A stretch of DNA of 64,000 bases from Schaalia suimastitidis DSM 15538 (GTDB lineage: Bacteria; Actinomycetota; Actinomycetes; Actinomycetales; Actinomycetaceae): contig NZ_AUBF01000012.1 in the NCBI RefSeq assembly GCF_000429105.1, forward strand, positions 56,665-120,664, written 5' to 3'. The position numbers were made by a program, and so were the translations under genes. The number at the start of each line of letters is the position of its first letter. Position 1 is the stretch's first letter. This document shows, one piece after another, positions 55,007 to 64,000 of this stretch. The notes under the pieces are model-generated. The model saw only the letters and a program-made list of their open reading frames with translations. It was not told the DNA's origin and did not search any database.

Positions 55007-55564
55007 CTAACGACCTGCACCCCGCTTTTTCGCCTCCTGCTGCAGAGTGATAAAAGTCCGGTATGACACTGGCCAGGAACCGTCTACCTGCTGCGGGGCC
55101 AAGGCGATAGGTTCACTTACCGTCGCACCACACTGAGCGATAGCGTCGATAATCGTTTCGGTTGCGACCGCAACGAAGCGCGCTGCAAAACGCGGCGAGA
55201 CACCAAGTTCAGCAACAAATATTTCGCTTCCCTGCTCGCGATCCCGAGCTGCAACAACAAGACGCTGTTCCCCATCGTATTGGGACACGCCTGGCACGTA
55301 GAACGGAACAACGTCACGCGCCATCGAGGCCAATAATTCACGTGGCCCAAACCCGCGCCCTCGCGCATAAGACACACACTGCCAATTGGCTGCACGTTCA
55401 TTTAATACATGTTGAATCTGAACTTTTTCAAGCTGATACTTCAGGCGAGGCAACACATTCGTCGCCAACGCTATGGCTTCAGTTGAGCGAAGCGACGTCG
55501 TCATTGTCGCCACGGGGTGCACGCTACCTATACTCCACGTCAACGTCCGATTCACAGGGACCAT
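55007..55564 (-). CDS. Hypothetical protein in ESX-substrate cluster
   Basis: A 185-residue soluble protein, no family recognised. It has an alpha/beta pattern (TEAIALATNVLPRLKYQLEKV then QRLVVAARDREQGSEIFVAELGVS) that could be an EspG-like or small regulatory fold (weak inference). ATG 55564 overlaps the end of the WXG100 gene and has GAGG five bases before, so it is coupled to it; ATG 55504 is an internal alternative. Last gene of the left cluster. Confidence 0.65.
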   Translation of the reverse strand: MVPVNRTLTWSIGSVHPVATMTTSLRSTEAIALATNVLPRLKYQLEKVQIQHVLNERAANWQCVSYARGRGFGPRELLASMARDVVPFYVPGVSQYDGEQRLVVAARDREQGSEIFVAELGVSPRFAARFVAVATETIIDAIAQCGATVSEPIALAPQQVDGSWPVSYRTFITLQQEAKKRGAGR

Positions 55565-55845
55565 AGTGCCTCAACCATTGCATCAGCCTGTTGATATTGC
55601 TGTTCAATTTCACCCAAGGCACGCGAAATATCCCACAGTAAATCAGTATGCTGGCCCATCTGCTGCACCCACTGGGAATAATACGCTGAACCCGCCTGAG
55701 CGCTATCGCCTTCCCATCCCTGACGTAACGTCATTATGCCCTGGTTCAACTTGCCAAGCTGCGTCGTCATCTGACCGCATTGGGCAGCGACGTCGTTTTG
55801 TAATTGGGTAATCGTCCCATCGTCAACACGCAACGAATATGCCAT
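55552..55845 (-). CDS. WXG100 (EsxA-like) protein
   Basis: A 97-residue helical hairpin of the WXG100 family. The turn motif is GWEGDSAQA (W-E-G) and near the end YQQAD gives the YxxxD/E secretion signal of type VII (ESX) substrates. GGAGG lies eight bases before the ATG at 55845. Such proteins are secreted by the EccC ATPase, often as dimers; none of the Ecc machinery genes is in this window. Confidence 0.92.
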   Translation of the reverse strand: MAYSLRVDDGTITQLQNDVAAQCGQMTTQLGKLNQGIMTLRQGWEGDSAQAGSAYYSQWVQQMGQHTDLLWDISRALGEIEQQYQQADAMVEALWSL

Positions 55846-55846
55846 G

Positions 55847-56320
55847 TCACTGCCCTCCCGCCTGGTGCTTAATTGTGTCGAGGGCACCTTCTGTGACTTC
55901 ACGCTGTTGTGCCATCATGCGCTGCGCAGCACCGATCGGTGTGTCCTGCCCAGTGCGCTCGCCTTCTTCCCATTGTGTTCTAAGGTAGGCGGTCCTTGCC
56001 TTCATATCACCGAAAACATGTTGCGCCTCCGCACTATCATCGCGACCAGATAGCACAGCATCCAAGGTGGTGTGTCCTTGGTCAATCCGACGCTGAACCT
56101 TTTGCCATTCAGGCCCTAATTCGCCTTTTCTGGCGCGTTCAGCGCGTGCCGCATCTGCCTCTTCAGCTTTGCGTCGGTCAATTTCGGTTTCTCGGTCAAT
56201 CTGTTCGGACAGCGCATCAATGCGAGCGATGCTGCTCTGAAGATTGGCCATCATATTTGAAAGATGTGGGAGCTGCTGTTGCAGGGAACGGATTTGTTCT
56301 TCGATGTCCGGAATATTCAT
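55847..56320 (-). CDS. Coiled-coil protein of ESX cluster
   Basis: A 157-residue, highly charged, almost all-helical protein (IEEQIRSLQQQLPHLSNMM, AEEADAARAERARKGELG) with no family name I can support. ATG overlaps the stop of the 403-residue gene upstream (ATGA), and the WXG100 start lies two bases after its stop. Likely a chaperone or co-secreted partner of the WXG100 proteins. Confidence 0.75.
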   Translation of the reverse strand: MNIPDIEEQIRSLQQQLPHLSNMMANLQSSIARIDALSEQIDRETEIDRRKAEEADAARAERARKGELGPEWQKVQRRIDQGHTTLDAVLSGRDDSAEAQHVFGDMKARTAYLRTQWEEGERTGQDTPIGAAQRMMAQQREVTEGALDTIKHQAGGQ

Positions 56321-57528
56321 AGCCGCGCTGCTCCTCCACGCACAAGGGCCTCAACGAGGTCCATTGCTTGCATCCACGAATCGACCAATCCTGCCTTGAC
56401 TTCCACCATATTAGAGATAAAGTCATACGCCATATTGACAATGGTGTACGCCATCTTCACGCTATCAAGTATTTCTCCGACAAGTGCCACTGCTTCAATC
56501 CCTGCTGCAACCCACCCAGCAACCGGAATCATTGCTTCGGCGGCCATACGTGCAAGCTTGTAGGAAATCAATCGCAGGATTTTACCAATAGCTATCGCGA
56601 TCGTGCGTACCAGTAAGGCAAATGCTTTCAGCACGCTGGCAACAGCAGAGGCCGCATTAGCGAGCACGGTGTCGACCTGTGCCACAGCGGCAGCAGTAGC
56701 ATTGAAGGTGAGTGCACCCTTGCCCACCCATTCGGATAACGCTGGGAGCATACCGGAGGTATTTTGGCTGATCCCTTGCATAGCATCAGCAGTCATCGCC
56801 CAGACGCCGCTGGCTTTTTGCACTGCCTTGTAATCACCTGCAAACGGTTTGAAGACTATTTCTTCCAGTAGAGAAAACCCGATGAGTTGCTCACAAAGCC
56901 AATCGAGACCGCCAAGCAACCACCCTGCATTCCACCTCAGGTCCTCAATTTCACTTTCAGACGCAGTTGGCGCGACAAGGAAAGACTGAACGTCAACCTG
57001 TTCTACTACGCCACGATCAGACGAAACGGCATCCTTACCCCGGGCTTCTAATTTCCCGGGCATGTCACGAAGCCACTCCCCAGCACGATATCCGTCCTGA
57101 AAGGCTTGGACAAACAGGTTCGGATCGCCACCTTGCCCATAGAAAGACCCTGCACCATCAACGGCACCGCCGAGTCTGGACATTGTGTCGCGAGGATCCT
57201 TATAGGGGCCGACGCTGGCACCCATTTGTGCTGCAAGCTCTTTGATTCTATTGTGCGCTTCGCGTTCGACAGTAATATAGGCATCCAACGTATTGGCCAT
57301 CTTTTCGGCACCGAGTCCGTAAACTTGACCAACGGTGTCAAGGATTTTGTCGCCACTGTCAAGCAAGGCAACGTTGAGTGGCTGCAGTCCTTGAAGTATG
57401 AGGCCCAGGTCCGAGGCGTCAAGTTGCCCCCATTGGCTAAGGTGCTGGCGCATAGCAGGCACATGTTCCACTGCTTGTCGGCGAAGAAGCTGTTCTGCAA
57501 GTCCAAGATCTTCGAAATCAACCTTCAT
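56317..57528 (-). CDS. Large WXG-like ESX substrate candidate
   Basis: A 403-residue protein, first in the left cluster. The N-terminal 110 residues are helical with YITVE (YxxxE), like the ESX export signal. The middle has GWLLGGLDWLCEQLIG, and the C-terminal 150 residues are alanine-rich and strongly hydrophobic (ALLVRTIAIAIGKILR, AMIPVAGWVAAGIEAVALV), suggesting membrane insertion or pore formation. No toxin motif is seen. Coupled to the next three genes. Confidence 0.75.
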   Translation of the reverse strand: MKVDFEDLGLAEQLLRRQAVEHVPAMRQHLSQWGQLDASDLGLILQGLQPLNVALLDSGDKILDTVGQVYGLGAEKMANTLDAYITVEREAHNRIKELAAQMGASVGPYKDPRDTMSRLGGAVDGAGSFYGQGGDPNLFVQAFQDGYRAGEWLRDMPGKLEARGKDAVSSDRGVVEQVDVQSFLVAPTASESEIEDLRWNAGWLLGGLDWLCEQLIGFSLLEEIVFKPFAGDYKAVQKASGVWAMTADAMQGISQNTSGMLPALSEWVGKGALTFNATAAAVAQVDTVLANAASAVASVLKAFALLVRTIAIAIGKILRLISYKLARMAAEAMIPVAGWVAAGIEAVALVGEILDSVKMAYTIVNMAYDFISNMVEVKAGLVDSWMQAMDLVEALVRGGAARL

Positions 57529-57699
57529 TGAACGGCATCCTCCTGCTGAGTTCCCGTAACGCAGTTGTCATCTGTCCGTCTAAGCCTAGTGCGGAAAGTG
57601 CATTGCGCGTCAGTATCGCTACATAGTGGCATTATTCCCCTTCACCTGGGCCAATGCTGAGACCAATGTTCACCTGCGGCACGTGACCGCAAAGACGAA

Positions 57700-57738
57700 G
57701 GGCCGCCTCGTCTATCGCATGGATAAACGAGGCGGCCC
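57700..57738. terminator. Hairpin between ESX cluster and ppdK
   Basis: GGGCCGCCTCGT (57700-57711) pairs perfectly with ACGAGGCGGCCC (57727-57738) around a 15-base loop, about 90 bases past the ppdK stop (minus strand). A T-run is weak (TTCGTCTTT). Confidence 0.65.
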
Positions 57739-57826
57739 AACAGTTACGCTGGCAACGTCAGTTTCGTGGATACCTACTGGCCACCTTAAATAGTGTCACC
57801 GCAGGACACCCACGGTCGCCACGCGC

Positions 57827-60547
57827 TCAGGCGGTGCCGTCGATATCAGCTTCCACCGCGGCGCGTCCTGCCTCGAGGCGAGCAACGGGCACGCGGAACG
57901 GCGAGCAGGACACGTAGTCAAGGCCCACCTTGTGGAAGAAGTGGATCGACAGCGGGTCACCACCGTGCTCGCCACAGACACCAAGTTTGATGTTGGGCTT
58001 CGTGGAGCGCGCACGGCGCACACCCTCAGCCACAACAGCGCCGACACCGTGAACATCAATGGATTCGAAGGGGCTGACACCGAAGATACCGGCCTCAATG
58101 TACTGCGGGAAGAAGACGCCTTCGACGTCGTCACGCGAGAAGCCCCACACCGTTTGGGTGAGGTCATTGGTGCCGAAGCTGAAGAAGTCTGCCTCTTCAG
58201 CGAGATCTTCCGCTGTCATGGCTGCACGCGGCAATTCGATCATGGCACCAATGGTGACGCCTGACAGGTCCACACCCTTGTCTTCTGCGACGGTGGCGAT
58301 AATGGCTTCGCCTTCTTCGCGGATAAGTTGGAGTTCGCGCACGGAGCCAACCAGAGGCACCATGATTTCGGGGCGCGGGTGTAGGCCTTTGGCGACAAGT
58401 TCCGCCGCCGCCTCGCACAGGGCACGCATCTGCAGGGCGAAGAGGCCCGGCAGGTAAATGCCAAGGCGTACACCGCGCAGGCCGAGCATGGGGTTCTGTT
58501 CGTGGAAACGACGCACGGTGGCGAGCATTTCTTCATCAGCTGCATCGGCGGCTCCATTGGTGGCCTTCGCAACAGCAACCTTTACTTCGAGATCTGCAAG
58601 TGATGGCAAGAACTCGTGAAGCGGCGGGTCAATGAGGCGGACCGTCATGGCCTTGTCGTCCATGGTTTCCAGCATTTGCAGGAAGTCATCCTTGGACAAG
58701 GCTTCGAGTTCGTCGAAGGCAGCCTGTCGTTCTGCTGAGCCAGGTTCAGACAGGATGGCGCGTTCCACGATGGGGCGACGTGCGCCCAGGAACATGTGTT
58801 CGGTACGGCACAGGCCAATACCTTCTGCACCAAATTCAATGGCGCGACGTGAGTCTTCTGGCGTGTCGGCGTTGGCACGTACACGCAGGCGTCGCACTGA
58901 ATCAGCATGTTCAAGAAGCTTGTGGACTGCGGTGATGAGTTCTGCGGTGCCTTCATCATCGCCAGCAGCGGCAAGGCCTGCTTCTAGCCCGTGAGTGAGG
59001 TAGGTGGTCACCGGAGAGTCGGTAACGGCAACCTCACCAAAGAAGATTTCGCCGGTTTGGCCATCGATCGCGATGGTGTCTTCGCCGGTAAGGACTCGGC
59101 CTGCCACAGTGACGGTGCCTGCTTCTGCGTCAATGTCGAGGGCTTCGGCGCCACACACGCAGGTCTTACCCATGCCGCGGGCAACGACGGCAGCGTGGGA
59201 GGTCTTGCCGCCACGTGCAGTAAGCACGCCTTCGGCTGCCACCATGCCGGGCAGGTCGTCAGGGTTGGTTTCGCGGCGCACGAGGACGCATTTCACACCT
59301 GCTGCTGCTGCGGCCTCGGCCTGCTCGTTGTTGAAGACGATGCGGCCAACCGCTGCACCTGGCGAGGCAGCCATACCCTTTGCCAAAAACTCCTTGGTGG
59401 CGTTGGCGTCGAATTGCGGGAACATCAGCTGGGTGAGCTGTTCGCCGGTGACGCGGGTGAGGGCCTCGTCGCGGGTGATGAGTTTTTCGTCCACCAGCTG
59501 CAGTGCCACACGGAAGGCGGCGGCAGCAGTGCGCTTACCTACGCGTGTTTGCAGCATCCACAGTTTGCCGCGTTCCACGGTGAATTCGATGTCGCACAGG
59601 TCGCGGTAGTGGGTTTCGAGCTTGCGCATAATGCCACGCAGTTCGTCGTAAACCGCTTTGTTACGTTCACCTAGGGCCGACAGCGGCAGGGTATTGCGGA
59701 TACCGGCGACGACGTCTTCACCCTGAGCGTTCTCAAGGTAGTCGCCGTAGACACCGGAATGGCCGGTGGAGGGGTCGCGGGTGAAGCACACGCCGGTGCC
59801 GGAGTCTTCGCCCATATTGCCAAAGACCATGGTGCAGACATTCACTGCTGTGCCAAGGTCGTGAGGGATACGTTCGCGGCGACGGTAGATGCGGGCGCGC
59901 TCGGTATTCCATGAGCGGAAGACAGCTTCGGTGGCCAGGTCCATTTGGACACGCGGGTTTTGAGGGAATTCGGACCCAGTGGCCTCTAAAACGATGCGTT
60001 TGAAGGTGTCGACAAGACCTTTGAGGTCCTCGGCGGTGAGGTCAACGTCGGCAGTGATGCCACGTTCAGCTTTGAGTGCGTCAAGGGCATTGGCGAAGAG
60101 TTCACCTTCAATGTCGAGCACTGTTTTGCCAAACATTTGGATAAGGCGACGGTAGGAGTCCCACGCGAAGCGTTCGTTGCCGGATACTTCGGCTAGGCCA
60201 AGGACAGACTCGTCATTGAGACCAATGTTGAGGACTGTTTCCATCATGCCGGGCATGGAGAATTTTGCGCCGCTTCGTACTGACACTAGTAGTGGGTCCT
60301 TCGGATCACCCAGGTGGCGTCCCATTTGGTCCTCTACGCGGCGAAGGGCCGTGGTAACTTCCGTTTCAAGGGTCTCGGGTACTTCTCCCTTACGCAGGTA
60401 GGCGCGGCAAGCTTCCGTGGAGATAGTGAAGCCGGGGGGAACGGGGAGACCAAGTTTGGTCATTTCTGCAAGGTTGGCGCCCTTGCCGCCCAGAAGGTCC
60501 TTCTGAGACTTGTCGCCTTCGGAGAAGTCGTATACGTACTTGACCAT
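57827..60547 (-). CDS. ppdK: Pyruvate, phosphate dikinase
   Basis: A 906-residue enzyme that interconverts pyruvate + ATP + Pi with PEP + AMP + PPi. The ATP-grasp domain starts KDLLGGKGANLAEMTKLG; the phospho-His domain reads GGKTSHAAVVARGMGKTCVCG; the PEP domain has MIELPRAA and the late GVCGEHGGDP. ATG 60547 (MVKYVYDFSEG) fits the family N-terminus and has GAGGAC just upstream; an ATG at 60634 adds 29 residues. PPi used or made here links to ppa only loosely. Confidence 0.97.
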   Translation of the reverse strand: MVKYVYDFSEGDKSQKDLLGGKGANLAEMTKLGLPVPPGFTISTEACRAYLRKGEVPETLETEVTTALRRVEDQMGRHLGDPKDPLLVSVRSGAKFSMPGMMETVLNIGLNDESVLGLAEVSGNERFAWDSYRRLIQMFGKTVLDIEGELFANALDALKAERGITADVDLTAEDLKGLVDTFKRIVLEATGSEFPQNPRVQMDLATEAVFRSWNTERARIYRRRERIPHDLGTAVNVCTMVFGNMGEDSGTGVCFTRDPSTGHSGVYGDYLENAQGEDVVAGIRNTLPLSALGERNKAVYDELRGIMRKLETHYRDLCDIEFTVERGKLWMLQTRVGKRTAAAAFRVALQLVDEKLITRDEALTRVTGEQLTQLMFPQFDANATKEFLAKGMAASPGAAVGRIVFNNEQAEAAAAAGVKCVLVRRETNPDDLPGMVAAEGVLTARGGKTSHAAVVARGMGKTCVCGAEALDIDAEAGTVTVAGRVLTGEDTIAIDGQTGEIFFGEVAVTDSPVTTYLTHGLEAGLAAAGDDEGTAELITAVHKLLEHADSVRRLRVRANADTPEDSRRAIEFGAEGIGLCRTEHMFLGARRPIVERAILSEPGSAERQAAFDELEALSKDDFLQMLETMDDKAMTVRLIDPPLHEFLPSLADLEVKVAVAKATNGAADAADEEMLATVRRFHEQNPMLGLRGVRLGIYLPGLFALQMRALCEAAAELVAKGLHPRPEIMVPLVGSVRELQLIREEGEAIIATVAEDKGVDLSGVTIGAMIELPRAAMTAEDLAEEADFFSFGTNDLTQTVWGFSRDDVEGVFFPQYIEAGIFGVSPFESIDVHGVGAVVAEGVRRARSTKPNIKLGVCGEHGGDPLSIHFFHKVGLDYVSCSPFRVPVARLEAGRAAVEADIDGTA

Positions 60548-60760
60548 GAGGTCCTCATCTTCCGTTGTATCGCGATTGTGGTCCTTCGTCGGACCATTCG
60601 GTCGAAAGTCTACCAACGTGGGGACCTTGGTCATAATTTCAGTAACGTGGAGATGGCCACGTTGCTGCCTGTGTCACACTGCGTCTGATACTATCGTCCG
60701 GGTCACACAGCTGGGGTGTGCTATCAGCGCTTTTACGCATGGTCCCTGCGAGGAGGGTGC

Positions 60761-61102
60761 ATGACAGTGGAGTTCGACCGCGATGCGGTGAGTGTGAGTG
60801 CGAAGTCACAGTGGGTCGATTCTGAATCCTTTGGGGCGTTGTCGGCATATATTGGCACGACGAGCGTTTCCTCGTGCCCGTCAATGCCACCTCGCGGTAC
60901 TACAAGCGGCACTGAAGCCTTGCGTGACGCTTTGGCAGATTTTCAGGAAAAGATGGTGTGGATTGCCGCCGAGTTTTCTGATGCGTGCGCTGTACTCGGC
61001 TCTGGGGTGGAGGCGACGATCAGCGACTTTGATGCGACGGAGAAAACCTCATCAGAAGCATTCGCGCGTTTACGTGCCCGGCTGGATGGGTCGATGTCAT
61101 GA
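60761..61102 (+). CDS. Small ESX-type (WXG100-like) protein
   Basis: A 113-residue helical protein of WXG100 size. There is no W-x-G, but the C-terminal FDATEKTSSEAFARL resembles the Y-x-x-x-D/E signal with Phe in place of Tyr. GAGGAGGG is five bases before the ATG. Its stop overlaps the start of the 917-residue gene (ATGA). It probably pairs with that protein for export. Confidence 0.75.
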   Translation: MTVEFDRDAVSVSAKSQWVDSESFGALSAYIGTTSVSSCPSMPPRGTTSGTEALRDALADFQEKMVWIAAEFSDACAVLGSGVEATISDFDATEKTSSEAFARLRARLDGSMS

Positions 61103-63852
61103 GCGGCAAAGATGTCATGCCTTTGCCTCCTGATACATCGGAGGCATGTGCGCAAGTAGCTCATCGTTTTGGTTTGGCTGCCTCTGAAGTGTCGGCCAGT
61201 CAGGTCGCAGGTTTTGACGGACAAGGCGTACCAGGATGGATAGGCCAGGCAGCTGATGCCTATACCGACCAAGTGGCGTCGTTAGGTGCCAGGGCGCGCA
61301 CATGGGCTGAGTCTCTTGCTCAGGTGCCATCGGTGATGAGGAACTATGCAGACCAGGTGCAGGCTACGATCCGCGCCATTGTGCCCCTGTGGGCTGAGTA
61401 CGATGAGGCACAGAAACAGTATGAGCGTGACTTACGCGAGTTAGAGGCGGAGAACGCAGCGTCAGAAAAGCTATGGGGGCCCGGTGGGTTGCCCGGCATA
61501 TACGCGAATAGGCTGTCGGTGTTGGAGGAACAACGATCCGATACCCAGGGTGCAATCTACCGCAAGTACACTCAGCTGCTCATAGCTTTAGACGAGGAGG
61601 CTCGTGGTGCTGCCACCAAGGTTTCAGCTGCCTTGGCGTTGATCGTTGACCCCGCCAGCGCTGCTTCAACGCGGCAAGAGGTGGGGAAGAATCTCTTTAA
61701 CGATATTCCCGTCGTTGATGCTCAAGCTGAATGGGAATGGGCGCAAAGTATCGCTCCTGCTATTGCTGCTGCCCTGCACGATACGGACCTTAATCCTGAG
61801 GAACTCGAAGCGTTCTGTGTGCAGTACAGCGCAGTATTAGACAATCCATTTGTCGCAACGGCATTAGCAGAGCATGTGACTCCAGCTGATTTGGTGAAGT
61901 TTGCCTTACGTGCAGCACCAATTCCGTTGGAGAACTACGCGCTTGCAGAAGACGCCCTTCGCAGGGTAGGGGCAGCTATGGTGTTGGGGTCGGGCGGCAT
62001 GAACCTCGATGGTGATAATGCCCAGGCGCAGACACTGTTCGAATTGGCACGCGGCGCGTTTGTCACTGAAACTGGCGGCACTGTGGACGAACTCCACCGC
62101 AGGTTCGCTGACGGAATCAAAGACGCGGGACGTTCCTACTTTAATGTGCACAATGTAGGTGAAACGACTGATCCAATCTCGGGCACACCGGGATACGAGC
62201 TCATGTCACAGCTCATTGGCGAGGCCGGTCGCGATAACCCTCAGCTTGCATTGGGACCGGCCTTCTTTGATCCCACTGCAACGGGTGACGGCATCTCTGT
62301 TGCTGAAGATCTTGTCTTATGGGATTCTCAGACCCTTGGGTGGGCAACACTGCATGGGTACGACTTCACAACGTCCTTCTTCGGTCCAGATAAGATGATG
62401 TGTGACCCCATGCATGCGATGTACACCTTGATGGATCGACCAGAAAACCTCGATACGTCTACGGCGCATCCGATAATAGCTGCAGCTGATCACGAACGTT
62501 TAGCCGCAGTTCAACGTTTCCTTGACGGTATGACACCACCGAATATGGATGTCAATCACGACGGCATCGTTGATGACCGTGATAAGCCCACCAATATGAC
62601 TCGCTATCTTACTGGCGGACGCACCACGTCATATCTGCGTGACTATTTCGGTTTCCAAGACGGTGGCGAACAATTTGGGCGGGTGATTCAGCAGGCATCG
62701 CAGCCTGAGGCAGCCCCGACTCCGTCGCCTACCCCAACAGAGGAATACGCCGCCTGGCTTGAACGTGACCGACTTGCAACAAATATCGCTGCGAATTTTA
62801 TGTTCGGATACCAAGATGGACTTGATGCCAATCACGATCACACGTGGTTTGGGGACAGCGACAAAGTTGATGGCCAAGATATTTACGGTCATACCAACGC
62901 CGCTTTACGATCATGGGCTGGTGTCATATTGGCACCGCATATCGAAGGTATTGCTCACAGCTTGCAGCACCCCGACATCCAGGACGAAGTTGCTCCCTAT
63001 GACCCCGACGGTTACCAGATTTCGTTTAGTTCGAAGATGAGAGCGCGGCTTCTCGGCGGCAATGGGGTGTTCGTTGATCTGGGATTCGATGCTCCGGAAC
63101 GACACACCAATGGTACTGATGGGGATCCCTCCGATGACTACTGGATAGGTGGTCGTGCTCCCGCCATTGATAACCTTCTGATGACAGCAAAGGTGGAGTT
63201 CTACAGTGACCTTACGTCTGCTCTTAGTGGCGCGGGAAACGACGGACCTGAAACTGTGATCCAGCGATGGACTCCGATGTTCGAGGCATTATTTGTCGCC
63301 CCAGCCGACGCCAGTGATCAAGCCATGGAAGCCTTAAACGAACGTAATGCGCGTTGGCAAAGTCTGATCAATGCAGGCATCGGCGCGATTCCTTTTGGGG
63401 AACTTGTCGACGATAAGGCGATTAACTACATGGTCAACCAAGCCAAAGCGAATGGAGTTGCTCCAGTTCTTGACACGTTCTTATCCACGGACAATGTGCA
63501 ACACGGGAATCAAGCGCAGGCACAGGACGGTTTAATGCAATATATGACTGACTCAATTTATTCAGCTATGTCGACCCATGGTTCCTTCGATAGCGCCTCC
63601 ATGTCACCCGAGAAGTTCCGGGAGATTTATCAGAACAACGGTAAAAGCGCTTCCATCACCGAAAATGGACAGATCAAACCATATGCCTCGATGACTCCAG
63701 CTGAGAAATCAGCCTTCCGCTCGTACATCAGAAGCTCGGGAGATACGCTCGGGTATGCCGCAATTGTAAATTCGGTGGTAGGTTTCACCAACGATTCTGA
63801 TTTCATTCACGATAATGCCCACGACATGAGTGGCAAAGAGAGAGGGCGGTAG
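61099..63852 (+). CDS. Large ESX substrate-like protein with EF-hand-like loops (DUF6571-like)
   Basis: A 917-residue protein. The N-terminal 110 residues are WXG-like (GWIGQAADAYTDQVASLG, then YADQVQ), followed by a charged coiled coil to about 190. The rest has alternating helices and the patterns of the actinobacterial DUF6571 group (moderate inference). Around residue 480 DVNHDGIVDDRD and near 575 DANHDHTWFGDSDKVDGQD look like Ca2+-binding EF-hand/dockerin loops. No toxin fold is visible. Coupled to the small gene before it and followed three bases later by a lipoprotein gene. Confidence 0.8.
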   Translation: MSGKDVMPLPPDTSEACAQVAHRFGLAASEVSASQVAGFDGQGVPGWIGQAADAYTDQVASLGARARTWAESLAQVPSVMRNYADQVQATIRAIVPLWAEYDEAQKQYERDLRELEAENAASEKLWGPGGLPGIYANRLSVLEEQRSDTQGAIYRKYTQLLIALDEEARGAATKVSAALALIVDPASAASTRQEVGKNLFNDIPVVDAQAEWEWAQSIAPAIAAALHDTDLNPEELEAFCVQYSAVLDNPFVATALAEHVTPADLVKFALRAAPIPLENYALAEDALRRVGAAMVLGSGGMNLDGDNAQAQTLFELARGAFVTETGGTVDELHRRFADGIKDAGRSYFNVHNVGETTDPISGTPGYELMSQLIGEAGRDNPQLALGPAFFDPTATGDGISVAEDLVLWDSQTLGWATLHGYDFTTSFFGPDKMMCDPMHAMYTLMDRPENLDTSTAHPIIAAADHERLAAVQRFLDGMTPPNMDVNHDGIVDDRDKPTNMTRYLTGGRTTSYLRDYFGFQDGGEQFGRVIQQASQPEAAPTPSPTPTEEYAAWLERDRLATNIAANFMFGYQDGLDANHDHTWFGDSDKVDGQDIYGHTNAALRSWAGVILAPHIEGIAHSLQHPDIQDEVAPYDPDGYQISFSSKMRARLLGGNGVFVDLGFDAPERHTNGTDGDPSDDYWIGGRAPAIDNLLMTAKVEFYSDLTSALSGAGNDGPETVIQRWTPMFEALFVAPADASDQAMEALNERNARWQSLINAGIGAIPFGELVDDKAINYMVNQAKANGVAPVLDTFLSTDNVQHGNQAQAQDGLMQYMTDSIYSAMSTHGSFDSASMSPEKFREIYQNNGKSASITENGQIKPYASMTPAEKSAFRSYIRSSGDTLGYAAIVNSVVGFTNDSDFIHDNAHDMSGKERGR

Positions 63853-63854
63853 TG

Positions 63855-64000
63855 ATGTTTCGTATGCGACTGGCGTTGTGGCGAAACCGAGCAAGCGCCA
63901 CTTGGGTCCTTGCTGCTGCTCTTCTTGTCGTACTTTCGGCATGTACCACCACCCCAGCAGCACAAGAAGAGGAAACACCCACCCCCGTCCTATTTACAGC
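63855..64000 (+). CDS. Lipoprotein, N-terminal fragment cut by window end
   Basis: The visible 48 residues have a basic start (MFRMRLALWRNRAS), a hydrophobic core and the lipobox LSAC, then a Thr/Pro/Glu-rich stretch. The mature protein would be lipid-anchored outside the membrane. It lies three bases after the 917-residue gene, so it may be the immunity-like or docking partner of the cluster (speculative). Confidence 0.8.
   Translation, partial: MFRMRLALWRNRASATWVLAAALLVVLSACTTTPAAQEEETPTPVLFT

Overview
The window comes from a Gram-positive actinobacterium, most likely of the Actinomycetales/Actinomycetaceae type (inference). Supporting this are GC content in the upper 50s judged by eye, the actinobacterial gene order DUF2342-tilS-hpt-ftsH-folE-folP-folB/folK-DUF3180, a SepX/GlpR-rimJ-glp(moeA)-galU cluster, radA-disA, WXG100-type ESX substrates, and a sortase-type surface protein. 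No phage, insertion sequence, CRISPR array or rRNA operon was seen. The only RNA gene recognised is one tRNA-Ala(CGC).

Layout. 1-4.3 kb: potassium uptake (end of ktrB/trkH, then ktrA), radA and disA. 4.3-8.8 kb: a small unknown gene and a 1380-residue helicase-like/nuclease-fold protein whose ATPase motifs are degenerate. 9-11.2 kb: an endonuclease III-like glycosylase, a CDF metal exporter and a TPR protein. 11.3-13.6 kb: an HxlR regulator facing a macrodomain gene (frameshifted) and an intact class M sirtuin (SirTM). 13.9-15.9 kb: metallophosphoesterase, VOC protein and GNAT. 16-17.6 kb: a decayed stretch with an SPFH pseudogene, an Arc-like protein and an XRE regulator next to the tRNA. 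17.7-22.1 kb: the division-linked cluster sepX/glpR, rimJ-like, glp/moeA, galU. 22.1-25 kb: 5-FCL, SAF protein, mscL and a membrane-anchored unknown.

25.1-36 kb: a long minus-strand housekeeping run for folate synthesis, protein quality control, purine salvage, tRNA-Ile lysidine modification and cell wall (dacB). 36-37.9 kb: ppa and an NlpC/P60 hydrolase. 38.5-41.1 kb: metY-metX (methionine) behind a long gene-free leader. 41.2-52 kb: a large wall-anchored adhesin-like protein, an alpha/beta hydrolase, an unknown protein and a fused GlcD/GlcF-type oxidoreductase. 52-54.8 kb: feoA-feoB-feoC iron uptake with a DtxR-like box. 55-64 kb: two divergent groups of ESX/type VII substrate-like genes flanking ppdK.

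Two genome-wide habits stand out. First, many genes have a -10-like hexamer (TAnnnT or nACAAT) exactly six bases before the start codon and no Shine-Dalgarno sequence, which points to leaderless transcripts. Second, short tandem repeats, several with a 29-bp spacing, sit in spacers and at gene 3' ends and often include the stop codon. The most interesting single locus is the sirtuin/macrodomain pair, where the predicted ADP-ribose eraser is broken while the writer is intact.
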